From the NCBI GenBank assembly GCA_014656015.1, contig BNBP01000004.1:62001-126000 (forward strand): DNA of 64,000 nt, in the 5' to 3' direction. The stretch's first letter is position 1; every line of letters begins with the position of its first letter. Positions 55,339 to 63,522 of this stretch are shown here, piece after piece. The notes under the pieces are model-generated. The model saw nothing but the letters and a program-made list of their open reading frames with translations, was not told the origin of the DNA and ran no database searches. The position numbers and the translations under genes are program-made. Source of the DNA: Streptomyces griseoaurantiacus. Lineage in GTDB: Bacteria; Actinomycetota; Actinomycetes; Streptomycetales; Streptomycetaceae.

Positions 55339-56259
55339 TCATCCCAGGTGCCTGGACCAGTCCTGCTCCGCCGCGGGCCTGCCGTGCAGGTCGGGGACGT
55401 GCTGGAGCCAGGCCGGCCGGCCGCGCCGGGTGCGGGCGGCCCGCCGCGCCTCCTCGGCGGCCCGTTCCTCCCTGCTCGGGAAGTCGGTGGGCAGCCAGGC
55501 CGCGGAGGCGCCGGCCCGTTCGGCCAGGAAGGCGACGTAGGCGGCGCGGACCTCGTCCGGGGTGGCGAAGCCCGGCTCACCGGTCAGCCAGGCGTCGGGG
55601 ACGGCGGCGGTCACCTCGCGCAGCAGTTCCTTCGTGACGCGCGGGGCGAGCGCGGCGTCGGCGGCCCGTACGTCCGGCGCGGTGTGGCCCAGCGCGTGGT
55701 GCCGGAAGTCGTAGGCCCTGCCCGGGGCGGAGGTGTCCCAGCGGTGGTGGAAGACGAGCGCGGCCCCGTGGTCGATGAGCCACAGGCGCGGGGGCGCGAC
55801 GCCGAGGGTCGGCCACACCATCAGGTTGGAACTGTGCACGGTGCGGTCGACATTGACGGTCAGGGCGTCCAGCCAGACGATGCGCCCGGCCTCCAGCGGG
55901 TCGACGGGGAAGCTGTCGGCGAGCTCAGGGGTGTAGTCGGCGGCGCCCGGCAGGTGGTCCATGCCGAGGTTGAGCCCGGCACTGGCGTTCACCAGGTCAC
56001 GGACCTCCTGGTGGGGCTCGTGCGCGGCGACCGCCGGGTCGAAGTGGACGCGCACGAGTTCGGGGACGCGCAGGCCGAGCGCGCGGGCCAGTTCACCGAC
56101 GATCACCTCGGCGACCAGCGCCTTGGGCCCTTGCGCGGAGGCCGTGAACTTGACGACGTACGTCCCCAGGTCCTCGGCCTCGACGAGGCCGGGCACCGAG
56201 CCGCCGGAGTGCAGGGGGGCGACGTACCGGGTCGCGGTGACCTCTCTCAGGCTGTGCAA
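55339..56259 (-). CDS. HipA-family protein kinase-like protein
   Basis: A ~306-aa HipA-like/PI3-4-kinase-fold protein: ATP Lys in GTYVVKFTASAQGPKALVAE, LNLGMDHLPGAADYTPEL, catalytic loop LDALTVNVDRTVHSSNLMVW (Asp/Asn), metal segment LWLIDHGAALVFHHRW. No HipB-like antitoxin is adjacent, so this is the stand-alone HipA class. Start uncertain: TTG 56259 after GAAAGAGG, or ATG 56376 with a longer, low-complexity N-terminus. Confidence 0.82.
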   Translation of the reverse strand: MHSLREVTATRYVAPLHSGGSVPGLVEAEDLGTYVVKFTASAQGPKALVAEVIVGELARALGLRVPELVRVHFDPAVAAHEPHQEVRDLVNASAGLNLGMDHLPGAADYTPELADSFPVDPLEAGRIVWLDALTVNVDRTVHSSNLMVWPTLGVAPPRLWLIDHGAALVFHHRWDTSAPGRAYDFRHHALGHTAPDVRAADAALAPRVTKELLREVTAAVPDAWLTGEPGFATPDEVRAAYVAFLAERAGASAAWLPTDFPSREERAAEEARRAARTRRGRPAWLQHVPDLHGRPAAEQDWSRHLG

Positions 56260-56424
56260 GGGTCCCGCGCCTCTTTCTCTCGTGTTCCCTCGTGCGGCCG
56301 CTCCGGCCGCGGTTTCCGCTTCCGCCGGGTGGTCCGGCGCCGGCCCCGGCCCCGGCTTCCGGCGTGAAGGCCCCATGGTAGCCAGGGGCTGTCCTCGGGG
56401 CGGGTGCCCGCCGGGGCCGTTCGT

Positions 56425-56865
56425 TCATCCCCGGCCCGTGCGGGCGATCAGGTGCGACTCGATCTGCCGGAGCGTGGAGACGACCGTCGCCGTCTCCTCG
56501 GTGTCCGGCACGGCCTCGGCCAGGAGGCGGCTCCAGGTGTCCTCGAGGTGGCGCAGGTTCTCGCCCGCCTTCCGCGTGGGGTGCAGGCGCACCCGCCGGG
56601 CGTCCTGGGGGTCGGCCTCACGGCGCACCATGCCCTTCTGCTCCAGCTTGCGCAGCGCCCGGCTGAAGTTGCTGGAGATCAGCCGCGTCGCCTCGGCCGC
56701 CTGGGTCGCCGTGCTGCCGGGCCGGTGGTCGATGTAGCGCATGACGGCCGATTCGAGCGGCGTCCAGGACTCCCCCTCGTCCGCCTTGGCGACCTGGAGG
56801 TGCCGGCCGATCGCCATGATCAGGTCCGCGAGCTCGAACAGTTGGGCCCTCTGCGTCTCGTCCAC
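56425..56865 (-). CDS. MarR-family regulator of the efflux operon
   Basis: A 146-aa winged-helix regulator (SWTPLESAVMRYIDHRPGST, EATRLISSNFSRALRKLEQK, GMVRREADPQDARRVRLHPT). Diverges from a Bcr/CflA-type exporter, with a perfect 10-bp inverted repeat in the 117-bp gap. Likely represses the exporter until a toxic ligand binds. Confidence 0.88.
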   Translation of the reverse strand: MDETQRAQLFELADLIMAIGRHLQVAKADEGESWTPLESAVMRYIDHRPGSTATQAAEATRLISSNFSRALRKLEQKGMVRREADPQDARRVRLHPTRKAGENLRHLEDTWSRLLAEAVPDTEETATVVSTLRQIESHLIARTGRG

Positions 56866-56878
56866 GGACTCAGTCTAG

Positions 56879-56916
56879 TTTACCTGTCGAATGATTGGTA
56901 TCTTTTGACAGGTAAA
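56879..56916. promoter_or_regulatory. Inverted repeat operator between marR and exporter
   Basis: TTTACCTGTC (56879-56888) and GACAGGTAAA (56907-56916) are perfect inverted repeats with an 18-bp spacer. They lie 14 bp from the marR start and cover the presumed promoters (TTGACA at 56905-56910 overlaps the right arm). Confidence 0.7.
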
Positions 56917-56982
56917 TCGCTCGCGCTGCTCCGCGCTCTCGCGGGGCGGTGCCCGTTGTGCCCGTCCGATCGGAGATGTGCC

Positions 56983-58311
56983 GTGTCCAGAGCCTCCCAG
57001 GGAACTTGGCCCGAGTCCCCGCGAGAATCACCGCAGGAGTCCCCGGACGGACGGATCACCGGCGCGTTGCTCGCGATGCTCGCGGTACTGGCCAGCGTCG
57101 CCCCCTTCGGCATCGACATGTACCTGTCGGCGTTTCCGCGCATGGCGACGGACCTGCACACCGGCGCCACTTCCGTCCAGCTCACCCTGACCACGTTCCT
57201 GCTGGGGCTCTCCGCCGGGCAGTTGGTCTTCGGTCCCCTCTCGGACCGGTACGGCCGGCGCGGGCCCCTCCTCCTCGGCTCCGCCGTGTTCGTCGCCGCG
57301 AGCGTCCTGACCGCCCTGGCCCCGACGATCACCGTGCTCGTGGCGGCGCGTCTGCTGCAGGGGGCGAGCGCCGCGGCCGGGATGGTCATCGGCCGGGCGG
57401 TCGTCGCCGACCTGGCGAGGGGCCGTGCGGCGGCGCGCGCGTTCAGCCTCATGATGATCGTCGGCGGGGTGGCGCCGGTCGTGGCCCCGCTGCTGGGCAG
57501 CGTGCTGGTCGGTGCGGTCGGCTGGCGCGGGGTGCTCCTGGTGCTCGCCGCTCTGGCCCTCGCCATGTTCGCCGGTTCCGCCCTGCTCGTACCCGAGAGC
57601 CTGCCGCCCGGGAGGCGGGGCGCCACCCGGCGGGGCGGGTTCCGGCACCTGCGGCGCCGGGCGTATCTGACCGCCACCGGGACCCTGGTGTTCTCCTTCG
57701 CGGTCCTGATGGCCTACATCTCGGCCTCCCCCTTCCTCTATCAGACGGTCATCGGCGTCGGCGCCGTCCCCTACGGCCTGCTGTTCGCGCTCAACGCACT
57801 CGGACTCGTGCTGAGCAGCGCGCTCTCCTCGCGGCTGCTGCGCCGCGCCGAACCGCGCCGCGTCCTGGCCCTCGGCGTCGGCTGGCTCCTCCTCGCCTCG
57901 CTCGCGCTGCTCGCCCTGGCGCTCACCCCCCTCGGCGCGGTCTGGCTGACGGTGCCGCTCTTCTTCGCCGTCGCCTCGCTGGGCTTCATACTCGGCCCGG
58001 CCACGGCCCTCGCCCTGGACGCGGTGCCCCGCGCGGCGGGAGCCGGGTCGGCCGTGGTCGGGGCGGCCCAGTTCGGTCTGGCCGCCCTCGTCACGCCGGT
58101 CGTCGGCCTGGGGGGCGAGCACACCGCCGTGCCCATGGCGCTCGCGATGGGCGGGCTCGCCGTCCTCGCCGGTGTCTCGTACCTCCTCCTCCCAGCCCCC
58201 CTCCCCGCGCCGCGGGAACCGGCCACGGCCGGTGGGGGGACACGGCCGGGACCGCCCTCCGTTCCCGCTCCCACGCGGAACCTCACGCACTCGAAGGAAC
58301 AGCGTTCATGA
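56983..58311 (+). CDS. Bcr/CflA-family MFS drug exporter
   Basis: A proton antiporter of 442 aa with 12 predicted membrane helices. LLAMLAVLASVAPFGIDMYL, FGPLSDRYGRRGPLLLGSAV (motif A), LQGASAAAGMVIGRAVVADL (family motif). Homologues export bicyclomycin, chloramphenicol and similar compounds. GTG 56983 follows GGAGA at 7 nt. Overlaps the downstream amidohydrolase by 4 nt. Confidence 0.9.
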   Translation: MSRASQGTWPESPRESPQESPDGRITGALLAMLAVLASVAPFGIDMYLSAFPRMATDLHTGATSVQLTLTTFLLGLSAGQLVFGPLSDRYGRRGPLLLGSAVFVAASVLTALAPTITVLVAARLLQGASAAAGMVIGRAVVADLARGRAAARAFSLMMIVGGVAPVVAPLLGSVLVGAVGWRGVLLVLAALALAMFAGSALLVPESLPPGRRGATRRGGFRHLRRRAYLTATGTLVFSFAVLMAYISASPFLYQTVIGVGAVPYGLLFALNALGLVLSSALSSRLLRRAEPRRVLALGVGWLLLASLALLALALTPLGAVWLTVPLFFAVASLGFILGPATALALDAVPRAAGAGSAVVGAAQFGLAALVTPVVGLGGEHTAVPMALAMGGLAVLAGVSYLLLPAPLPAPREPATAGGGTRPGPPSVPAPTRNLTHSKEQRS

Positions 58312-59288
58312 CCCTCATCGGCATCGAAGAACACTGGATGCTTCCGGAGCTGGCCTCCGCCCTCGAAGCCGTCCCGCACCCCGACGAGAGCCTGCTCCTC
58401 AACAAGCGGGGCGACACCGGCGAGCGCCTCGGCGACCTCGGCGCCGGCCGGCTGGCCGCCATGGACGCCCAGGGCATCGACATGGCCGTCCTCGCCCTCA
58501 CCCCGCCCGGAACCCAGGCCCTGCCCGCCGCCGAGGCGGTCGCGCTCAGCCGCCTCGCGAACGACACCGCCGCCGAGGCGGTCCGCGCCCACCCGACACG
58601 CTTCCGGTCGCTGTCGACGCTGCCGCTCTCGTCCCCGCCGCACGTCGTCGCCGAACTCGAACGCGCCGCCTCGCTGGGGCACGTCGGAACGATGGTCTAC
58701 GGCCGGTCGGGCGACCGCTTCCTGGACGACCCCGCCTACGAGGACTTCTTCGCCGCCGCGGCCGCACTGCGCCAGCCCGTCTTCCTCCACCCGCAGATCC
58801 CCTCCCAGGCGCTGCGCGGCGCCGCCTACCGCGGCTTCGACCCCATGACGGAGCTGGGACTGGCCACCTTCGGCTGGGGCTGGCACGTGGAGGCGGCGAC
58901 CGCGGCCCTGCGGCTCATCCTGCGCGGCACCTTCGACCGCCACCCCGACCTGGTGCTCGTGCTGGGCCACTGGGGCGAGCTGCTGCCGTTCTGGCTGGAC
59001 CGGGCCGACAGCCTCTCCCGCCTGGCCGGCCTCGAACGCCCGGTCTCGGACTACCTCCGCACCAACGTCTTCCTCACGGCCTCGGGCATGCTCAACCCCG
59101 CCCTGCTGCGGCACGCCCTGACGGTCACGAGCACCGACCGGCTGATCTTCTCCACGGACTATCCCTTCCAGCAGCCCACCCGCGCCGAGATCGACACCTT
59201 CTTCGGCCACCTGGACACCGAGGAGGACCGCCGCAAGGTCCGCTCGGCCAACGCCGCCGCCCTCTTCGGCATCGACCTCACGCCCTGA
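58308..59288 (+). CDS. Amidohydrolase (gamma-resorcylate decarboxylase-like)
   Basis: A 326-aa ACMSD-superfamily TIM barrel: IGIEEHWMLPEL metal motif (EEH form), PVFLHPQIPSQAL (His), LVLGHWGELLPFWLDR (His), and Asp in LIFSTDYPFQQPT. The EEH form is typical of gamma-resorcylate/salicylate decarboxylases. Coupled to the MFS exporter under MarR control, it probably degrades or alters the compound the exporter removes. Its last 11 bp overlap the end of the converging ketosynthase. Confidence 0.88.
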   Translation: MTLIGIEEHWMLPELASALEAVPHPDESLLLNKRGDTGERLGDLGAGRLAAMDAQGIDMAVLALTPPGTQALPAAEAVALSRLANDTAAEAVRAHPTRFRSLSTLPLSSPPHVVAELERAASLGHVGTMVYGRSGDRFLDDPAYEDFFAAAAALRQPVFLHPQIPSQALRGAAYRGFDPMTELGLATFGWGWHVEAATAALRLILRGTFDRHPDLVLVLGHWGELLPFWLDRADSLSRLAGLERPVSDYLRTNVFLTASGMLNPALLRHALTVTSTDRLIFSTDYPFQQPTRAEIDTFFGHLDTEEDRRKVRSANAAALFGIDLTP

Positions 59289-60513
59289 CGAGGGCGAGGA
59301 CGACGTTGTGGCCGCCGAAGCCGAAGGAGTGGCTGAGGGCGACCCGGACGTCCTGCCCCCGGGGTTCCTTGGTGACGCAGTCGAGGTCGAACCCGGGGGC
59401 CGGGGCGTCCAGGTTGGCGATCGGGGGCACCGTGCGGTGCTGGAGGGTGAGGACGGTGAGCGCCGCCTCGATGGCGCCCGCCGCGCCCAGGCCGTGTCCG
59501 AGGACACCCTTGGCCGCAGTGACGCTGGGCCGGTGCGGCAGGACCCGGGCGATCAGGGCCGCCTCCCCGGCATCGCCCAGCGGGGTCGAGGTGCCGTGCG
59601 CGTTGACGTGGTCGACCTCGTGCGGCGCCAGTCCGGCCTCCGCGAGGGCGGTGCGCAGCGCCGCCTCCGCGCCCCGGGCCCCGGGTTCGGGAGCGGTGGG
59701 GTGGTGGGCGTCGGCCGTGCTGCCGCAGCCCGCGAGCAGGGCGCGGACCCGGGCGCCCCGGGCGGCCGCGTCCTCGGCGCGTTCCAGCACGAGCACGCCG
59801 GCGCCCTCCGCCAGCACGAAGCCGTCGCGGTCGGCGGCGAACGGCCGGGAGGCTTCGGCGGGTGCGCCGGTGCGCCGGGACAGGGCCCCCGCCTGCCAGA
59901 AGCCGGCCGAGGCGAGCGGGGTGACGGCGGCCTCGGTGGCTCCGGCGACCGCGATGTCGCACCGCCCGGAGGCGAGGAGGTCGCGGGCCACGGCGAGGGC
60001 GCTGGCGCCGGTGGCGCAGGCGGTGGCAGGGGCGAGGACGGGTCCGCGGGCCCCCAGGTCGATGGAGACCTCGCCGCTCGCCATGTTCGGCAGCACGAGG
60101 GGGAAGGTGACCGCGGAGACCATGTCCGGGCCGGACTCCCGCAGCCGCGCGGCCTGTTCCTCGCGTTCGGCGTCCGCGCCGAGACCGCAGCCGAGGACGA
60201 CGGCGACCCGGTCGCCGTCCCAGCTCCTGGCATCGAGACCGGCGTCGAGGACCGCCTCGCGGGCGGCGAGGACCGCGAGTCGTGCGTTGCGTGCCATGCG
60301 CCAGGCGGCGCGCCCGATCCGTCGGCCCAGTTCCTCGGAGGACAGGGGGACGCGGCAGGAGAAGTCCACGGGGAGGCCGGCCAGCACGGGGTCGTGGGAG
60401 GCGGTGCCCAGGCCGCGGCGGACTCCGTCCCAGGTGGCGTCGACACCGTCGCCCGCGGGGGTGAGCAGCCCGAGCCCGGTGACCGCCACGGGCGGGGTCG
60501 CGTCGGCGGTCAC
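59278..60513 (-). CDS. FabF-like beta-ketoacyl-ACP synthase
   Basis: A 411-aa ketosynthase of the KAS II/type II fold. Active-site Cys in PATACATGASALAVA, His in VNAHGTSTPLGDAG, Lys/His in AAKGVLGHGLGAAGAI; C-terminal SHSFGFGGHNVVLAL. All catalytic residues are intact. GTG 60513 overlaps the ACP stop (GTGA). It is the last gene of the Ole-type operon and presumably uses the adjacent ACP; its chain substrate is unknown. Confidence 0.92.
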   Translation of the reverse strand: MTADATPPVAVTGLGLLTPAGDGVDATWDGVRRGLGTASHDPVLAGLPVDFSCRVPLSSEELGRRIGRAAWRMARNARLAVLAAREAVLDAGLDARSWDGDRVAVVLGCGLGADAEREEQAARLRESGPDMVSAVTFPLVLPNMASGEVSIDLGARGPVLAPATACATGASALAVARDLLASGRCDIAVAGATEAAVTPLASAGFWQAGALSRRTGAPAEASRPFAADRDGFVLAEGAGVLVLERAEDAAARGARVRALLAGCGSTADAHHPTAPEPGARGAEAALRTALAEAGLAPHEVDHVNAHGTSTPLGDAGEAALIARVLPHRPSVTAAKGVLGHGLGAAGAIEAALTVLTLQHRTVPPIANLDAPAPGFDLDCVTKEPRGQDVRVALSHSFGFGGHNVVLALVRA

Positions 60514-60770
60514 GAGGACGCCACCGCCCCCGTGCCGCCCGCGCCCAGCGAGGCGAGATGGGTGGCCAGCGCGGTGAGGGTCGTCTCCCGGGAGGCGTAC
60601 TCGCCCTCGATCCGCACCCCGAGGCGTTCATGCAGGACGAGCGTCAGCTCCGCCAGGGCCAGAGAGTCCAGGTCGAGCTGCCCCAGGGTGCGACCCGGTT
60701 CGATCTCCTCCTCCGGCACGCGGAAGGTCTGGGTCAGGACGGATCGGACGGTGTCGTAGGTGTCGGGCAC
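60510..60770 (-). CDS. Acyl carrier protein
   Basis: An 86-aa stand-alone ACP. The phosphopantetheine Ser lies in LGQLDLDSLALAELTLVL; YDTVRSVLTQTFRVPEEEIE is the usual first helix. GTG 60770 is behind AGGAG at 5 nt. It overlaps the oleD-like gene by 37 bp and the ketosynthase by 4 bp, so all three are co-translated. Confidence 0.9.
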   Translation of the reverse strand: MPDTYDTVRSVLTQTFRVPEEEIEPGRTLGQLDLDSLALAELTLVLHERLGVRIEGEYASRETTLTALATHLASLGAGGTGAVASS

Positions 60771-61858
60771 GGCGGCTCCTGGGGGTGGTGACGGTCTTCT
60801 CGTGGGTGGCTGTCGACCTCGTCGCCGCGGCCGGCGGCGGAGGCGACGCGGGCGAGTTCCGCGATGCCCTCGTCGAAGCCGATGGGCGGTGCGAAGCCGA
60901 GGTCGCGGCGGGCCGCGGTGATGTCGAAGTGGTGCGGGGTCAGCAGTTCCTCGACGAGGAAGCGGCTGAGGGCGTGGGTGCGGGTGCTGCCCGCCGCGCG
61001 CAGGAGGGTTTCGGCGAGGGCAGCCCCCGCGGTGGCGAGCCGGGGCGGCAGGCCGCACCAGCGGGCCTCGGTGCCGGCGGCGCGCAGGAAGCGCGCGGCG
61101 ATCTCCCGCAGGGGGCGCGGGTCGCCCTGGCTGATGAAGTAGGCGCGGCCGCCGATCGCCGGGGTGTCCGCCGCCGGTGCCTCGCGCAGCCGGTCGAGGG
61201 CGAGCAGGTGGGCGTGGGCGGCGGTGCGGACGTGGGTGGTGTCGACGAGGTTGGCGCCGTCACCGGGCATGAACAGGCGGCCGGCCCGTACGGCGCGCAG
61301 GAGGGCGGGCGCGAAGTGGGGGTCGCCCGGCCCCCAGATGATGTGCGGGCGCAGCGAGACGGTGGCCAGCTCCGGCCCGTCGGCGGCCAGCACCAGCGCC
61401 TCGGCGCGGGCCTTGGTGGCGGGGTAGGCGGCGAGGTGGCAGGGGGTGGGGTGGAGGTCCTCGGTGGCGCCTTCCAGGCCGCCGGGCCGGAAGGCGACGC
61501 TGGCGGTCGAGGTGTACAGGAGTGTGCGCACGCCGTGGGCGCGGCACTGCGCGAGCACCTGTCGGGTGCCGAGCACGTTGGTGGACCAGTACGGCCGGGG
61601 CGGGCCGCCGACCCCGGCGAGGGCGGCGTTGTGGACGACGGCCTCGCACCCGGCCACCGCCCGGGAGACTGCCTCGGCGTCGGTGAGGTCGCCCAGGTGC
61701 TGCCGGACGCCCATGCGTTCCAGTGCGGTGCTGGGGCGGCGGCAGAGGGAGGACACCACCGCGCCCCGGACGCCGAGTTGGCGGCACAGCTCCCGCCCGA
61801 GGAAGCCGCTTCCCCCGGTGACCAGGACCTTCAGGCCCCGCAGGTCCGGGTCCCTCAT
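60734..61858 (-). CDS. oleD: OleD-like NAD(P)-dependent beta-keto acid reductase
   Basis: A 374-aa extended short-chain dehydrogenase (3beta-HSD/epimerase type). LKVLVTGGSGFLGRELCRQL (nucleotide site), LLYTSTASVAF and AAYPATKARAEAL (S-Y-K triad), SLRPHIIWGPGDPHF, GDGANLVDTTHV and RAYFISQGDPRPLREI closely follow the OleD pattern. OleD reduces the 2-alkyl-3-keto acid made by OleA. C-terminus is low-complexity (HPREDRHHPQEPP) and overlaps the ACP gene. ATGA overlap with oleC. Confidence 0.88.
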   Translation of the reverse strand: MRDPDLRGLKVLVTGGSGFLGRELCRQLGVRGAVVSSLCRRPSTALERMGVRQHLGDLTDAEAVSRAVAGCEAVVHNAALAGVGGPPRPYWSTNVLGTRQVLAQCRAHGVRTLLYTSTASVAFRPGGLEGATEDLHPTPCHLAAYPATKARAEALVLAADGPELATVSLRPHIIWGPGDPHFAPALLRAVRAGRLFMPGDGANLVDTTHVRTAAHAHLLALDRLREAPAADTPAIGGRAYFISQGDPRPLREIAARFLRAAGTEARWCGLPPRLATAGAALAETLLRAAGSTRTHALSRFLVEELLTPHHFDITAARRDLGFAPPIGFDEGIAELARVASAAGRGDEVDSHPREDRHHPQEPPCPTPTTPSDPS

Positions 61859-63522
61859 CGGAGCCTCCCGCGCAGCCGCCGCGTCGCCCAGCCGGCCAGA
61901 CGCATGCGGTCGATCTTGGAGTTGTGCCGGGGGTCCACCGGGAACCGGCGGTGCGGCAGCACGGCGCCGACGCGGTGGCCCTCGGGATGCTCCGCCAGCA
62001 CGTTCCGTACCGCCGCGAGGGCCTCGGGGCGTGACGCGGAGGGCTCCACCTCCACGCACAGGACGGGGAGTTGGCACACCGCCGGGCCGGCGCCGACGAG
62101 GGCGGTGCGCCGTACGCCCGGGGCCGTGTCCGCCGCGGCCTCGATGTCCTCGGTGGGCAGGGTGAAGCCGGTGCCGGTGACGAGGTGGGCCTTGCGGCCG
62201 AGGAACCACAGCCGGCCCTCCTCGTCGAGCCGGCCGAGGTCCCCGGTGCGGTGGAGGACACCGTGGTCGGTGACGCTCTTGGTGGCGGCGTCGGCCTCGG
62301 GACGCGCGTGGTAGGCGGGGCTGACGGTGGGGCCGGCGACGGCGATCTCGCCGAGCCCGGTGGCGTCGGCGTCGAGGATGCGCGCGTGGACGCCGGGCAG
62401 CGGCCGGCCCAGGCAGGTGCCCGCCTGCCCGGCGGGCGGCTCGGCGCGGGCGGCCCGCAGTGCGTGGTCGTCGCACGCGGAGACGGGCAGGCACTCGGTG
62501 GCCCCGTAGACGCTGAGGACCTCGGCCTCGGCGGGCACGGCGGCGCGCAGCGCGTCGGCGAGGCCGGTGCGCAGCGGGGCGCCGAAGGAGAGGATCTGCC
62601 GGACCGTGGGCAGGGTGAGGCGGTGGCGGGCGCAGTGTCCGGCGAGGAGGCCGAGGACGGCGGGGGACGCCAGGACCGTGGTGACGCGGTGCCGCAGGAT
62701 CGGCCCGAGGATCTCCTCCGGGCGGGTGCGGGCGGGCGCGAGAGGGTTGACGGCGGGGACGACGGTGGCCGGTCCGAGGAGCGGGCCGAGCAGCGCGATC
62801 GGCAGGAACCCGGCGAGGAGCACGTCCTCGGGCCGGGGGTCGAGCAGGGTCCGCAGCGCGGCGATCTGTCCGGCGAGGGTGCTGTGGCGGTACTCGGCGC
62901 CCTTGGGGCGTCCGGTGGAGCCGGAGGTGAAGGCGATCATGGCGAGCGGGTCGCCCTCGGGGTCCTCCGGCCGGAGCGAGAGGGCCTCCGGGGGCGAGAG
63001 GAGCGACGGGGGCGAGAGGTCCGGCGGGGGCGGGGGGTCCGAGGGGTCCGCCCCGCCCGGCCGTCCCGCGGGGCCGCCGTTCCTCTGCCCCGGTACCGTC
63101 AGCCGCTCCCCCAGCGCGCGCGGCGCCGCCCTCGTGACCAGTGGGACGCGCACGTGCGTCCGCCCCCAGCCGAGGACCCGCCGGCCGAGATGGGCCAGGG
63201 GTTCGCCGATGAACACGTCCGGGGCGACGTCCTCCAGGCAGCGGCCCACCTCCGCACGCGGTTCGATGAGCACGGGCACGGCGCCGAGGACGCCGAGGGC
63301 GTAGGCGAGGGCGGTCAGGTCGTGGGCGTCGCGGGTCATCACGACCGCCTTGTGGCCGGGGCGCACCCCGGCCTCGTGGAGCCTCTCCGCGAGCGCGTGC
63401 GCGTCCCGCACCAGTTCACCCCTGGTGGTCGTGCGGGAGGTCCCCCGGCGGCAGCGGACGAGGGCGATGTCCTCGGGCCGGTCGGCGAGGTGCGCGGCGA
63501 AGCCGGGCACGGGGAGGGTCAT
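61855..63522 (-). CDS. oleC: OleC-like AMP-forming beta-lactone synthetase
   Basis: A 555-aa ANL-superfamily adenylating enzyme. AFTSGSTGRPKGAEYRHSTL (P-loop), SVYGATECLPVSACDDHAL, TGDLGRLDEEGRLWFLGRKA, and C-terminal FPVDPRHNSKIDRMRLAGWA. The YGATECLPV and FPVDxRHNxKI motifs are characteristic of OleC, which converts the beta-hydroxy acid into a cis-beta-lactone. A Pro/Ser/Gly-rich insert sits at about residues 145-195. AGGAG lies 5 nt before ATG 63522, and it overlaps the oleB-like stop. Confidence 0.88.
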   Translation of the reverse strand: MTLPVPGFAAHLADRPEDIALVRCRRGTSRTTTRGELVRDAHALAERLHEAGVRPGHKAVVMTRDAHDLTALAYALGVLGAVPVLIEPRAEVGRCLEDVAPDVFIGEPLAHLGRRVLGWGRTHVRVPLVTRAAPRALGERLTVPGQRNGGPAGRPGGADPSDPPPPPDLSPPSLLSPPEALSLRPEDPEGDPLAMIAFTSGSTGRPKGAEYRHSTLAGQIAALRTLLDPRPEDVLLAGFLPIALLGPLLGPATVVPAVNPLAPARTRPEEILGPILRHRVTTVLASPAVLGLLAGHCARHRLTLPTVRQILSFGAPLRTGLADALRAAVPAEAEVLSVYGATECLPVSACDDHALRAARAEPPAGQAGTCLGRPLPGVHARILDADATGLGEIAVAGPTVSPAYHARPEADAATKSVTDHGVLHRTGDLGRLDEEGRLWFLGRKAHLVTGTGFTLPTEDIEAAADTAPGVRRTALVGAGPAVCQLPVLCVEVEPSASRPEALAAVRNVLAEHPEGHRVGAVLPHRRFPVDPRHNSKIDRMRLAGWATRRLRGRLR

